This document shows positions 19,001 through 26,925 of a stretch of 64,000 nucleotides of DNA, piece after piece. The position numbers and the translations under genes are program-made. Below the pieces are notes generated by a model that ran no database searches, was not told where the DNA came from, and saw nothing but the letters and a program-made list of their open reading frames with translations. Position 1 is the first letter of the stretch. Each line of letters opens with the position of its first letter. The stretch is taken from assembly GCF_030068455.1 (NCBI RefSeq), contig NZ_JAQOSQ010000008.1, positions 1 through 64,000 on the forward strand. The letters are read 5' to 3'. This stretch comes from Roseofilum casamattae BLCC-M143 (GTDB lineage Bacteria; Cyanobacteriota; Cyanobacteriia; Cyanobacteriales; Desertifilaceae).

Positions 19001-19803
19001 GCTGCGGCACTAGAGGAAACGGCGACGGCTGCTGAGGTAAAGGCAGCAGCGGCCGCAATGGTCTCTAGGGAGACATTATCTGAAGTCTGAGGTGGCTCGG
19101 TTTCGGCTGCTGGGGAGGCGATCGCCTCGGTTTCACCAAAAATGTCATCGAGAGGGTCGGATTCCTGTTCGACAGCGTTTTCCGCTGTTTTCTCTTCTTG
19201 TTCGGCTACATGAGCGTCGGCATCAAATGCTTCAAAGAAATCATCTTCCTCTTCTGTTTCCAATGGGATGGTTTGCTGTTGCGTTTGTGAAGTAGAAACA
19301 ATAGGGTCTTCGATCTCGGCTGCAATTGGGGTTGGAGGTAACTCTATTTCAGGTGAATCCAACTCCTCTTCCGCAGTGGGGGAGGCCGTCTCGGGTTGGG
19401 TGGCAGCACTTTCGAGGCGAGCGATCGCATTCTCGAAGTCTTGGTGCTGCATGTCTGCCCACAATCCAAATAACTTTTGAATACTACTGAGATTGCGCTT
19501 AATAATCTGACGACTGGAGCGAATTTGATTGATGTGGAATTCTCGCAGTTCGGTAAAGGGGCCGTTGCCCACAAAATGACTGCCAACTTCGGTATCAATT
19601 TTACCGTCAACAATGTTAATCCGGCTGTGCATTCGATATCCAGGCTGGACTTGAGGAGGCGCATCCCGATCGCTGCTGTAGGGATCGGCTAAGGAGATCC
19701 AGGTGGTAATTTCCAGTTCAATTGATTCACTTAGGGCAGTTTTCAGGGCTTCGAGCAGTTCGCCCGCTTTAATTGCATCCCGAAAGTCGTCAGTGGCTGC
19801 CAT
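16033..19803 (-). CDS. giant acidic repeat protein with N-terminal domain shared with 19940 gene
   Basis: A 1256-residue protein. Residues about 1-120 form a domain that is clearly paralogous to the 147-residue protein encoded just upstream; they share GKIDTEVGSHFVGNGP and the following T-E-L-x-E-F-H. The rest is extremely Glu/Asp-rich and probably disordered. Residues about 574-996 hold ten tandem copies of a 32-46 residue unit containing TDDSDADALW, EEETVAPALEED and DPFAEAEEE. No signal peptide, membrane helix or catalytic motif is seen. Possible roles include scaffold, cation binder or nucleic-acid mimic; none is demonstrated. It lies in an operon with two further unknown proteins. Confidence 0.8.
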   Translation of the reverse strand: MAATDDFRDAIKAGELLEALKTALSESIELEITTWISLADPYSSDRDAPPQVQPGYRMHSRINIVDGKIDTEVGSHFVGNGPFTELREFHINQIRSSRQIIKRNLSSIQKLFGLWADMQHQDFENAIARLESAATQPETASPTAEEELDSPEIELPPTPIAAEIEDPIVSTSQTQQQTIPLETEEEDDFFEAFDADAHVAEQEEKTAENAVEQESDPLDDIFGETEAIASPAAETEPPQTSDNVSLETIAAAAAFTSAAVAVSSSAAAMETAAIDAEEPLDAEEAEIMNAFDSLDSDSIDRESIENESVAEEPVLDELEITESSDGAIAEEAMIPIEDSTEWSEGGLELEETSGLVTEDDAPTGSENINADDDEIMAAFDTPTDLGGESLLEIASDRAKDEVFALAVDEETAIVDITEPELPETEPAENIAQTPLFSEEEIMAEFDAQVANAEEVTDPEVFEETLVLNPEDPAALEETLVLNEDNPSNSEALDENLIPEETAWPSSDDSFAQELEEITPSTPLVDLPDELPDPDLFAAESEEETVAPVLDKNEDPFAETEELLESDPFAEAEEELTDDSDADALWTEEETVAPALEEDDDPFAEELPELEPLAAEAEEELTDDSDADALWTEEETVAPALEEDDDPFVEELLESDPFAEAEEELTDDSDADALWIEEETVAPALEEDDDPFVEELLESDPFAEAEEELTDDSDADALWTEEETVALVLEEDDDPFAEAEEELTDDSDADALWTEEETVAPALEEDDDPFAETEELLESDPFAEAEEELTDDSDADALWTEEETVAPALEEDDDPFAETEELLESDPFAEAEEELTDDSDADALWTEEETVAPALEEDDDPFAEELLESDPFAEAEEELTDDSDADALWTEEETVAPALEEDDDPFVEELLESDPFAEAEEELTDDSDADALWTEEETVAPALEEDDDPFVEELLESDPFAEAEEELTDDSDADALWIEEETVAPALEEDPFAEAEEDLLDLDLFATSSSEEPLEIPDPSEEEEAEILSAFETQTMSETIWDEEQDPVFTTSSGSEGEEEVNPFADENSGDVSELMGFEEDEELLDVFGVTEELDFGEPEEDFQESQSLSDAKAVQEIAEDMLGDDLWGETSIGPTAPTVVDFESDEIVDELPSESLNSLDESAGDTASERSEALEDLLSEEWDDGGNTIAQSTLTEELVLEDDDIDPLADLFADDETDSFAESLDLSEESSKNDSGLLDAIAEDPFAELEDPFAEL
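16816..18084 (-). repeat. ten in-frame coding tandem repeats (102-138 bp)
   Basis: The marker GAGTCATC(A/G)GTTAACTC occurs at 16895, 17027, 17159, 17291, 17429, 17567, 17669, 17801, 17933 and 18068. The spacings are therefore 132, 132, 132, 138, 138, 102, 132, 132 and 135 bases, all multiples of three. Units are nearly identical at the DNA level, differing mainly by silent changes and by a two-codon insertion (Glu-Thr) or a ten-residue deletion. The array encodes the acidic repeats of the 16033-19803 protein. Confidence 0.95.
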
Positions 19804-19939
19804 GATGGTATCTCCTCGTTAGTCTCTGAATAAGCCGGTATTCACGCCCTTGCGAGCAACCTCAACCTCTTGTCTATGCTATCTGAATTCGATCGCTTTT
19901 GAGAATGGAAGCGAGGGTTCGATCTCTGCTAGTGGTTAT

Positions 19940-20383
19940 TCATTGTCCCGTTAGTAAGTTTTGAGACTTGGAGTGAGAAACTTGGCTTCCTTGCACCACC
20001 GACATTTTCTGGATGCTGCCGGCGAGAATGGCAAACAGTTGCTCGAGATTTTCTAAGTTTTCCTCCAGAATGTCTCGACTTTCGTCAATTTGGCTCAGGT
20101 GAAATTCCTTCAGTTCTGTATAGGGGCCGTTGCCGACGAAATGGCTGCCGACTTCGGTATCGATTTTACCTTCAACGATGTTAATTCGAGTTCGCATTTG
20201 ATAACCGGCAAGGTTAGCAACGGGAGGCTCAGTCTCGCTTTCGCCAGTTGAGTTGGGGCGCGCTCCGGAGTCGGCAACCCAGGTTTTGATGTCTAGCTCG
20301 ACAGCTTGGCTCAGGGCAATTTGTAGAGCTTCTTTAATTTTGCCGTCTTTGAGTGCGGCTTTAAAGTCATCGCTGGCTGTCAT
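19940..20383 (-). CDS. unknown protein, stand-alone copy of the acidic protein's N-domain
   Basis: A 147-residue protein starting DDFKAALKDGKIKEAL. It aligns over nearly its whole length with residues 1-145 of the downstream giant protein. The conserved core is I-N-I-V-E-G-K-I-D-T-E-V-G-S-H-F-V-G-N-G-P, then a helical C-terminus (LEENLENLEQLFAIL). I do not recognise the family. It is the first gene of the putative operon 20383-14407 and is 136 bases upstream of its paralogue. It may form homo- or hetero-oligomers with the other copy. Confidence 0.75.
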   Translation of the reverse strand: MTASDDFKAALKDGKIKEALQIALSQAVELDIKTWVADSGARPNSTGESETEPPVANLAGYQMRTRINIVEGKIDTEVGSHFVGNGPYTELKEFHLSQIDESRDILEENLENLEQLFAILAGSIQKMSVVQGSQVSHSKSQNLLTGQ

Positions 20384-20541
20384 AACTGGAGATCCCCCAT
20401 TATTCTGGTGACGTCGAACTGGTCTTTTATGCTAGTCAATTATTACCGATCGCCCCCGAACGATCAATGTTTCTTTGTCCTTTGTCCGTCACGGAGCGCT
20501 ATAACTAGTAACGGAAACTGCAATGGGAGGGGCGAGGGCTG

Positions 20542-21594
20542 ATGCGAGTGGTGTTGTGCGGGTACTATGGCAAGGGCAATACGGGAGATGAGGCTTTGTT
20601 GGCAACGCTGTTGCAAATGCTCCCGGAGCGCATTACTCCTATCGTACTTTCGGCGAATCCGGGGCAAACGGAGAGCCAGTATGGCGTAGAGGCGCGCGAT
20701 CGCAATTCTCCTGTGGAATTATGGCGTACGATTGCAGAAGCCGATGGGTTTATTTGGGGTGGCGGTAGCTTAATTCAAGATACAACCAGCTTTCGCAGTC
20801 CTCTCTATTATTTTGCTCTGATGGCTTTGGCGCAAGCCATGGGTAAAGTCACTGTCGCTTGGGGCCAAGGCATCGGCCCGTTGCGCTTTTGGAGTACTCG
20901 TCAGATGGCGCGATCGCTGTTTCGCGGCTGTACGGCAGTAAGCGTTCGCGATCGCAATTCTGCCAGGTTGCTCGACCATTGGCAGATTCCCTATACCCTC
21001 GCTCCCGATCCGGTTTGGGCGTTAGAAATCCCCTCAGATCGTGGCTCGGAGGACTCTTCCTCGAGTCAGGTGGCTGTCATTTTACGACCTCATCCATTGC
21101 TGACGAGCGATCGCTTAAACTTGTTAACTGAAGCCTTGCGCCAATTCCAGCAAGCGACTGATACCCATCTTTTGCTCTTACCGTTCCAAGAGCAAACCGA
21201 TTTCGCGATCGCGCAACAGCTCCATGCAGAACTACCCGAAGTGAGTCAGATTGCGATCGGTAATAGTCCGCAAGAGTATCAAAATATGTTGGCAACTGTT
21301 AGACTGGCGATCGCCATGCGCTTGCACGGATTAATTATGGCCGCTCATCAAGGATGTACTTGTGTTGCCCTCAGCTACGATCCGAAAGTGACGCAACTGA
21401 TGGAACAGCTCCAGCTTCCCGGTTGGGAACTCGATAAACTTCCAGCAACTGCCACCGAAATCAGTCAGAGCTGGATTGAAGCCTACGGCCGCGGTCAAAA
21501 TCTCTCAGTAGAACAGCGTCAGACCATCTCCACCAAAGCTCTGGAACACCAACACTTGCTCCATCGAATCTTCTTCGCTCCATCGCAAAGCTGA
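20542..21594 (+). CDS. csaB: polysaccharide pyruvyl transferase CsaB
   Basis: A 350-residue protein with the CsaB-type start LCGYYGKGNTGDEALL, then WGGGSLIQD near residue 73. The C-terminal AMRLHGLIMAAHQGCTCVALSYDPKV segment is characteristic of the family. CsaB adds pyruvate ketals to cell-wall-linked polysaccharide, which in Bacillus and cyanobacteria is associated with SLH-domain S-layer anchoring. It is divergent from the acidic-repeat operon. The ATG is preceded by GGGAGGGGCGAGGG. Confidence 0.92.
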   Translation: MRVVLCGYYGKGNTGDEALLATLLQMLPERITPIVLSANPGQTESQYGVEARDRNSPVELWRTIAEADGFIWGGGSLIQDTTSFRSPLYYFALMALAQAMGKVTVAWGQGIGPLRFWSTRQMARSLFRGCTAVSVRDRNSARLLDHWQIPYTLAPDPVWALEIPSDRGSEDSSSSQVAVILRPHPLLTSDRLNLLTEALRQFQQATDTHLLLLPFQEQTDFAIAQQLHAELPEVSQIAIGNSPQEYQNMLATVRLAIAMRLHGLIMAAHQGCTCVALSYDPKVTQLMEQLQLPGWELDKLPATATEISQSWIEAYGRGQNLSVEQRQTISTKALEHQHLLHRIFFAPSQS

Positions 21595-21623
21595 AGGTGC
21601 CGATGGCCAAAGCGCTATACACT

Positions 21624-21655
21624 AGATCCAGCAGTAGATCCAGCAGTAGATTCAG
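21624..21655. repeat. 12-bp direct repeats before mgtE
   Basis: AGATCCAGCAGT is present twice in tandem, followed by a partial AGATTCAG, in the 77-base csaB-mgtE gap. It is a short repeat with no evident function. Confidence 0.6.
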
Positions 21656-21671
21656 TTGAGGAGGGTTGACC

Positions 21672-23084
21672 GTGACCGAAGACCTAACCACCTCCCTAGC
21701 TTCTCGCAGCGAGTTACGGGAATTGGTACGCCAGCAACTCCAAGCTCTTCTAGAAGTCCAGGATTTTCAGGCCGCCAAGGCCATTTTAGTTCCCGTACAG
21801 CCTGCGGATATTGCAGAAGCAATTGAGGGTTTGCCGGAAGCCATGCACGCGATCGCCTTTCGTTTATTATCGAAGGCAGAGGCGATCGAAGTTTACGAAA
21901 ATTTAGACTCGTCCGTACAGCAATCTCTGCTGGAGAAATTTCAGCGTCAAGAAGTTATCGATATTGTTGATAAAATGTCTCCGGACGATCGCGCTCGCTT
22001 GTTTGACGAGCTGCCTGCAAGCATCGTCCGCCAGGTTCTCGATCATATGAGTCCGGCAGAACGAGAAGCAACCAATCTGCTCTTGGGATACGAACCGGAT
22101 ACGGCGGGTCGGATTATGACTCCCGAATATTTATCATTGAAGGAACATTATACGGTTGCCGATAGTATCGAGCGCATTCGCAGTTTGTCTCACGTGAGCG
22201 AAACGGTATTTTATTTGTACGTTACCGATAGCGCTCGCCGACTGACGGGAATTCTGTCCCTGCGAGATTTAATCGTGGCGCAAGCGGATCGAACCATTGG
22301 GGAGATTATGACGCGCGATACGATTTTCGTGCAGACTCACACTGACCAAGAAGAGGTGGCACGACTGATTCAACGCTACGATTTTCTCGCCGTTCCAGTA
22401 GTCGATAAGGAAGAGCGTTTGGTTGGCATTATTACGGTGGATGATGTCATTGATATTATCGAGCAGGAGGCAACGGAAGATATTTATGCTCTCGGTGGGG
22501 TGCAATCTGATGGGGATAATTATTTCCAGATGAGTTTATTGACGGTTGCTCAGCGGCGAGTGATGTGGCTCTTGATTTTGTTGGGAACCAATGCGGTGAC
22601 TGGGTTTATTATTAAATCCCAAGAAGAGTTAATTAGCCGGTTGGCCGTGCTTTCGGCATTTATTCCTCTGTTGACTGGAACCGGTGGAAATGTGGGATCT
22701 CAATCTTCGACGGTGGTCATTCGCGGTCTGAATACGGGGGAAACTGGCTCTTTAAGGATGTCTCAGGTGATTTTGCGGGAGGCGATCGCCGGCTCAATGT
22801 TGGGGGCGAGCTTGGGCGTTTTAGCGACCTTTGGAGCCTTATTTTTATTGCAGGTTAATTTGGCGGTTGCCTTAGCCGTTGGTATCTCTTTATTATTCAT
22901 TTCTGTTTTAGCGTCCGTGGCCGGTTCGGGGTTGCCGTTTTTGTTTCGCTCGTTCGGTCTCGATCCGGCATTAATGTCCGCTCCATTTATTACAACAGCG
23001 GTGGATGTGTTGGGCGTTTTAATTTACTTTAATGTGGCTCGCTTCATCCTTAGTTTAGGCACGAATAGTATTGTTCTTCACTAA
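21672..23084 (+). CDS. mgtE: magnesium transporter MgtE
   Basis: A 470-residue Mg2+ channel/transporter. The N-terminal MgtE_N superhelical domain (about residues 20-125; DKMSPDDRARLFDELP) is followed by two CBS domains (about 130-255), a connecting helix and five membrane helices (about 280-470). The pore region PLLTGTGGNVGSQSS is present. The CBS pair senses cytosolic Mg2+ in the family. I prefer the GTG at 21672, seven bases after AGGAGG, over the TTG two codons earlier that abuts the ribosome-binding site. Confidence 0.95.
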   Translation: MTEDLTTSLASRSELRELVRQQLQALLEVQDFQAAKAILVPVQPADIAEAIEGLPEAMHAIAFRLLSKAEAIEVYENLDSSVQQSLLEKFQRQEVIDIVDKMSPDDRARLFDELPASIVRQVLDHMSPAEREATNLLLGYEPDTAGRIMTPEYLSLKEHYTVADSIERIRSLSHVSETVFYLYVTDSARRLTGILSLRDLIVAQADRTIGEIMTRDTIFVQTHTDQEEVARLIQRYDFLAVPVVDKEERLVGIITVDDVIDIIEQEATEDIYALGGVQSDGDNYFQMSLLTVAQRRVMWLLILLGTNAVTGFIIKSQEELISRLAVLSAFIPLLTGTGGNVGSQSSTVVIRGLNTGETGSLRMSQVILREAIAGSMLGASLGVLATFGALFLLQVNLAVALAVGISLLFISVLASVAGSGLPFLFRSFGLDPALMSAPFITTAVDVLGVLIYFNVARFILSLGTNSIVLH

Positions 23085-23113
23085 GAGAACCCCGTGAGGT
23101 TTGAATAAGGATG

Positions 23114-24256
23114 TTAATTGAGATTATCGCGATCGCGCGCTTGCTCTAACCAGGATTCAAACTGCTCTTGATTGGCAGAAATCCACTCCCTGGCATGAGC
23201 GCGAATCTGTTCGCGACTGTCTTCTCCTTGTTTGATTTTCTGATTTTGGGCGCTAATATCTTCTGCCGGAATTTCCACGAGTTCAAAAAACTTTGCGGCT
23301 GCTGGGTGACTATTGAGAAAGTCTTTATTGGCGACAATTCTCATGCGATCGACTAAAAATCCTAAATTCAGATCGCCAATAGAAGTATCTCGCGCGGTCG
23401 GATTTTTATATCCTTGTGGAAATGAGGTATAAGGAACGCCTAACCAAACAACATCTTCATCCAGTTTCAGAATATTGCCAACCCATAACGGAGTCCAAGT
23501 ATAGTAAAGAATAGGTTTGCCGGCTTGATAGCGATCGATGGCGCGATCGATCGATAGATTATAATGACCTCGATCGTGTTCTACAGTATCTTCTAGTCCG
23601 TAAACTTTAAGATGATGGTTAATGACTTTGTAGCACAACCAACCCGGATTGCAACCGACTAAATTTGCTTTGCCATCATTATCGGTATCGAATAACTCTG
23701 CTAGCTTTGGATCTTTAAGTTGGGCTAAGTTAGTGATGTTATATGCATCGGCAGTTTTCTTATCAATTTGATAGCCGTTACTGAGATTGGAGGTTAAGAC
23801 TCCAACACGCTGCATTGTTCTATCGCCTCCGGCTTCTTCAAACAAAGGAAAATGCGATCGCTCCCAATAGGAAGCTGTATAGTCCAGATCGCCGTTACTC
23901 AAGGCAATATAGATGGTGACATATGTCATATCTGACATAGGAATAATCTTATACCCCAATTTCTCTAAGCCGATATTAATGATTTCGGTTTGAAAGTGTT
24001 CTTCCAAGAGGGTGCTCGATCCAACTCGAATGGTTTTCCCTTGACCGGGTTTCTCTCTATTTGTTACGATTTGAGGCTGAGAATTCTCGGTAGCAGAACG
24101 ATTGGCAACGTCTGTCTGACAAGCGGTAAGAGTGACGAGCAAGCTGATGAGCGCGATCGCCTTCGTGATGTTTGACGGAACGCCAGTAGATCGAGCGATC
24201 GTGCAAAATTCGATTAAATTATTGATTTTGTCGCTATCAGGGATTTTATAATACAC
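23114..24256 (-). CDS. proX: glycine betaine/choline-type ABC substrate-binding protein (ProX-like)
   Basis: A 380-residue OpuAC-family binding protein. A hydrophobic segment ending in the lipobox LTAC (near residue 46) marks it as a lipoprotein, although about 32 residues precede the hydrophobic part, which is long for a signal peptide. Aromatic ligand-cage residues are visible in TASYWERSH, GCNPGWLCYK and YTWTPLWVG. The family binds glycine betaine, proline betaine or related quaternary amines. No permease or ATPase partner (ProVW) lies next to it; its neighbours are mgtE and the molybdate genes, so it is an orphan here. Confidence 0.87.
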   Translation of the reverse strand: MYYKIPDSDKINNLIEFCTIARSTGVPSNITKAIALISLLVTLTACQTDVANRSATENSQPQIVTNREKPGQGKTIRVGSSTLLEEHFQTEIINIGLEKLGYKIIPMSDMTYVTIYIALSNGDLDYTASYWERSHFPLFEEAGGDRTMQRVGVLTSNLSNGYQIDKKTADAYNITNLAQLKDPKLAELFDTDNDGKANLVGCNPGWLCYKVINHHLKVYGLEDTVEHDRGHYNLSIDRAIDRYQAGKPILYYTWTPLWVGNILKLDEDVVWLGVPYTSFPQGYKNPTARDTSIGDLNLGFLVDRMRIVANKDFLNSHPAAAKFFELVEIPAEDISAQNQKIKQGEDSREQIRAHAREWISANQEQFESWLEQARDRDNLN

Positions 24257-24322
24257 GATCTGATTAAGGACTCTGGTATTGAGGTATTGAGTCGGTTTTT
24301 GCTATCAATAGAGAAATTGTTG

Positions 24323-26161
24323 CTAAGAATCCATTAAGATCAATCGTAAGGGATCGAGACGAACAAACCAGGGAAATGGACGATCTTTTAAGGTTTCCCA
24401 TTTTTCTTTAAAGACTTCGGCTTGCAGGTGGTAAGAGCGATCGCAATTTTGGGAGTTATCTAAACGCAAATAGAGAGTCATGCGATGGGGAGTTTCGCTG
24501 GTTTTCACTAACCAACAGGGGAAGGTATTCAGATCGCGATCGCATTCGGGAAAGCGGAGATGATGAGCGCGAATCCCCACATATTTAGAGAAAGCAATCG
24601 GTTGCAACACCTGGAGAGTACATCCCCAGTCTGGGGCATAAATGCGATCGCCGTCAATGATGCGAATGGTGGAAAAGTTCTTGCATTCGGTGAGTTGAGC
24701 GACTTCATAACTGTTGGGATGGGAAAAAATATCGTGTTTGCGTCCGTTTGCGATCGCGTTTCCTTGGGATAGAACGATTAAGCGATCGCAGATTCGATAG
24801 GCTTCTTCGAGTTTATGGGTAACTAAGATAATTGTACCGGAATAGGTTTGCGATAATTGGACTAAAAGCTGTTCGATTTGATGGCGCAGATAGTTATCTA
24901 AGGCGGATAAGGGTTCGTCTAATAATAAGGCATCGGGTTGGATGGCTAAGGCTCTAGCGAGAGCCACTCGCTGTTGCTGTCCGCCAGATAGTTCGTTGGG
25001 ATAGCGATTTTCTAGTCCTTCCAGTTGCATTAAGTTTAGATAGGATTTAATAATGCGATCGCGCTCTATTTTTGGTAAATGAGAAATACCAAACCCAATA
25101 TTATCAATAACTCGCAAATGCGGAAATAAGGCATAGTTTTGCCAGACTAATCCCATACGACGCTGGCGACTCGGAATATTGATTTTTTTCTCCGAGTCAA
25201 ATAAGACGCGCCTATCGAGCATAATCTTTCCTGTATTTGGAGTTTCGAGTCCGGCTAAACAGCGCAAGGTCATGCTTTTTCCCGAGCCGGATGCACCTAA
25301 AATCCCCAGAGGCGATCCTTGAGTATCGATCTGGATATTGAGGCTAAAGTTGGATAATTTTTTGTGAATATTTGCACTTAAGGCAACTGGCTCGTTCTCC
25401 TTACATCTTCGCTCCCATAAGTATCGTTTTCTTGCTACTATTGAATTTAAAAATAAGCCATGAATGGATGCAAAAATGCGCGCCGATATCCGAGATTTCC
25501 AAGGATGTTGTATCTGGGAGAATAATTGAATACCGAGTAAGATAATTAGAGCGATCGCGATTAATGCGATCGTCCAGATTATAGCCTCTTCCATTCTCCC
25601 ACCTTCGGCAGCAAAAAAAATAGCCAGCGGGATAGTTTGCGTCTTTCCAGGAATATTTCCTGCTAACATTAAAGTTGCGCCAAATTCACCCAGCGCTCTA
25701 GCAAAACTCAAGCTCGTTCCTGCCATAACTCCCGGCCAGGCTAATGGGAGTAAGATTTCCGCGAAAATGCGAGTTTCAGACGCTCCTAAAGTGCGAGCGC
25801 AATCGACTAAATTGCGATCGACTTGCTCTAAGGCGGATAAGGTTGTTTTATACATGATTGGCACGGCCACAATGGTTGCTGCAATTACCGTTGCCAGCCG
25901 GGAAAATACGATCCTTATTCCCAAATTTGATAGCAATTTTCCGAAAGTACTACTATTACCTAAAAGCAGGAGAAGCACAACTCCTAAGACTAAGGGAGGT
26001 AAGACTAACGGCAGGGTGAAAATAAGATCGATCGCTCGTTTTCCTTTGCCGCGATAGCTATACATCCATGCAGCGGCAAGTATCCCGATCGCAAAAGCAA
26101 GTCCAGTGGCGCAGGATGCCGTATTTAAAGAAATCCATAAAGGAGATAAGTTGTCTGTCAT
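24323..26161 (-). CDS. modBC: molybdate ABC transporter, fused permease-ATPase ModBC
   Basis: A 612-residue fusion. Residues about 1-215 are the ModB permease with five or six helices and the EAA loop (ALGEFGATLMLAGNIPG). Residues about 255-480 are the ModC ATPase, with Walker A GASGSGKS, signature LSGGQQQR and Walker B DALLLDEPLSALD. The C-terminal 130 residues resemble a TOBE/regulatory extension. ModB-ModC fusions are known in cyanobacteria. It starts 6 bases after modA, forming a modA-modBC operon for molybdate import (cofactor of nitrate reductase). Confidence 0.93.
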   Translation of the reverse strand: MTDNLSPLWISLNTASCATGLAFAIGILAAAWMYSYRGKGKRAIDLIFTLPLVLPPLVLGVVLLLLLGNSSTFGKLLSNLGIRIVFSRLATVIAATIVAVPIMYKTTLSALEQVDRNLVDCARTLGASETRIFAEILLPLAWPGVMAGTSLSFARALGEFGATLMLAGNIPGKTQTIPLAIFFAAEGGRMEEAIIWTIALIAIALIILLGIQLFSQIQHPWKSRISARIFASIHGLFLNSIVARKRYLWERRCKENEPVALSANIHKKLSNFSLNIQIDTQGSPLGILGASGSGKSMTLRCLAGLETPNTGKIMLDRRVLFDSEKKINIPSRQRRMGLVWQNYALFPHLRVIDNIGFGISHLPKIERDRIIKSYLNLMQLEGLENRYPNELSGGQQQRVALARALAIQPDALLLDEPLSALDNYLRHQIEQLLVQLSQTYSGTIILVTHKLEEAYRICDRLIVLSQGNAIANGRKHDIFSHPNSYEVAQLTECKNFSTIRIIDGDRIYAPDWGCTLQVLQPIAFSKYVGIRAHHLRFPECDRDLNTFPCWLVKTSETPHRMTLYLRLDNSQNCDRSYHLQAEVFKEKWETLKDRPFPWFVRLDPLRLILMDS

Positions 26162-26167
26162 TAGAAA

Positions 26168-26914
26168 CTACTTAAACCCATATTTTCTAAATTCATCTTG
26201 AGCTTTTGTAGCAGAAAGAAATTGCACGAAGTGTTCGGCGGTTGCGATGGATTTGGAGTTTTTGATAATCGCAACTGGATAGATAATCGGATCGTGGCTT
26301 TCGGGAGGGGCAATATCAATGATGTTAACATGAGGAGAAATTTTGGCATCGGTAGCATAAACGATTCCGGCGTCAGCATTGCCTGTAGAGACATAGGATA
26401 AAACTTGTCGGACATCTTTGGCGAAGACAAGTTGCGATCGCAAACTTTCATACAATCCAAAAAACTCTAAGGCTTGCCGGGCATAGTATCCAGCGGGAAC
26501 GCTATCCGGTTCGCCAATAGCAATAGTTTTCCCTAAATTTAAGGATAAAAATCCATGGATGTTGCGATTGGTTTTCGGCACAACAATTGCGAGATCGTTG
26601 TTGAGCAAATCCCGGCGACTTTGAGATAAGAGCAATCCTTTGTCTTGCAGAATATCCATATGTCTAGAGGCAGCAGAGATAAAGAGATTAACGGGAGCAC
26701 CTTGCTCGATTTGCTGGCGTAATGCTCCCGATCCGCCGAAGTTATAGATGAGATTAATGTCAGGGTTTTCTACTTGATAAAGATTGGCGATCGCCTGCAT
26801 AGAATCTTGCAAACTGGCGGCTACAGAAATGGTGAGAGTTTGCGAAAAATTCCGAGCATGACAAGCTGCGAGAAAAGCGAGACTGCTGAATGCGAGAAAT
26901 TGCCGGCGTTGCAT
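26168..26914 (-). CDS. modA: molybdate-binding lipoprotein ModA
   Basis: A 248-residue periplasmic molybdate-binding protein. The N-terminus has a twin-arginine-like RRQFLAF followed by a lipobox (LAAC, Cys18), so it may be a Tat-exported lipoprotein. The mature start TISVAASLQDSMQAI is the ModA signature; the Ser residues there contact the oxyanion. GGSGALRQQIEQGAP and the C-terminal GNADAGIVYATDA segments also match. It is first in the operon with modBC. Confidence 0.94.
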   Translation of the reverse strand: MQRRQFLAFSSLAFLAACHARNFSQTLTISVAASLQDSMQAIANLYQVENPDINLIYNFGGSGALRQQIEQGAPVNLFISAASRHMDILQDKGLLLSQSRRDLLNNDLAIVVPKTNRNIHGFLSLNLGKTIAIGEPDSVPAGYYARQALEFFGLYESLRSQLVFAKDVRQVLSYVSTGNADAGIVYATDAKISPHVNIIDIAPPESHDPIIYPVAIIKNSKSIATAEHFVQFLSATKAQDEFRKYGFK

Positions 26915-26925
26915 CCCATCGTCCT

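Noticed and set aside
18515-19090. 191-codon Ser-rich plus-strand ORF
   Set aside because: It is antisense to the Glu/Asp/Ala-rich part of the acidic protein; the Ser bias is the complement of that composition.
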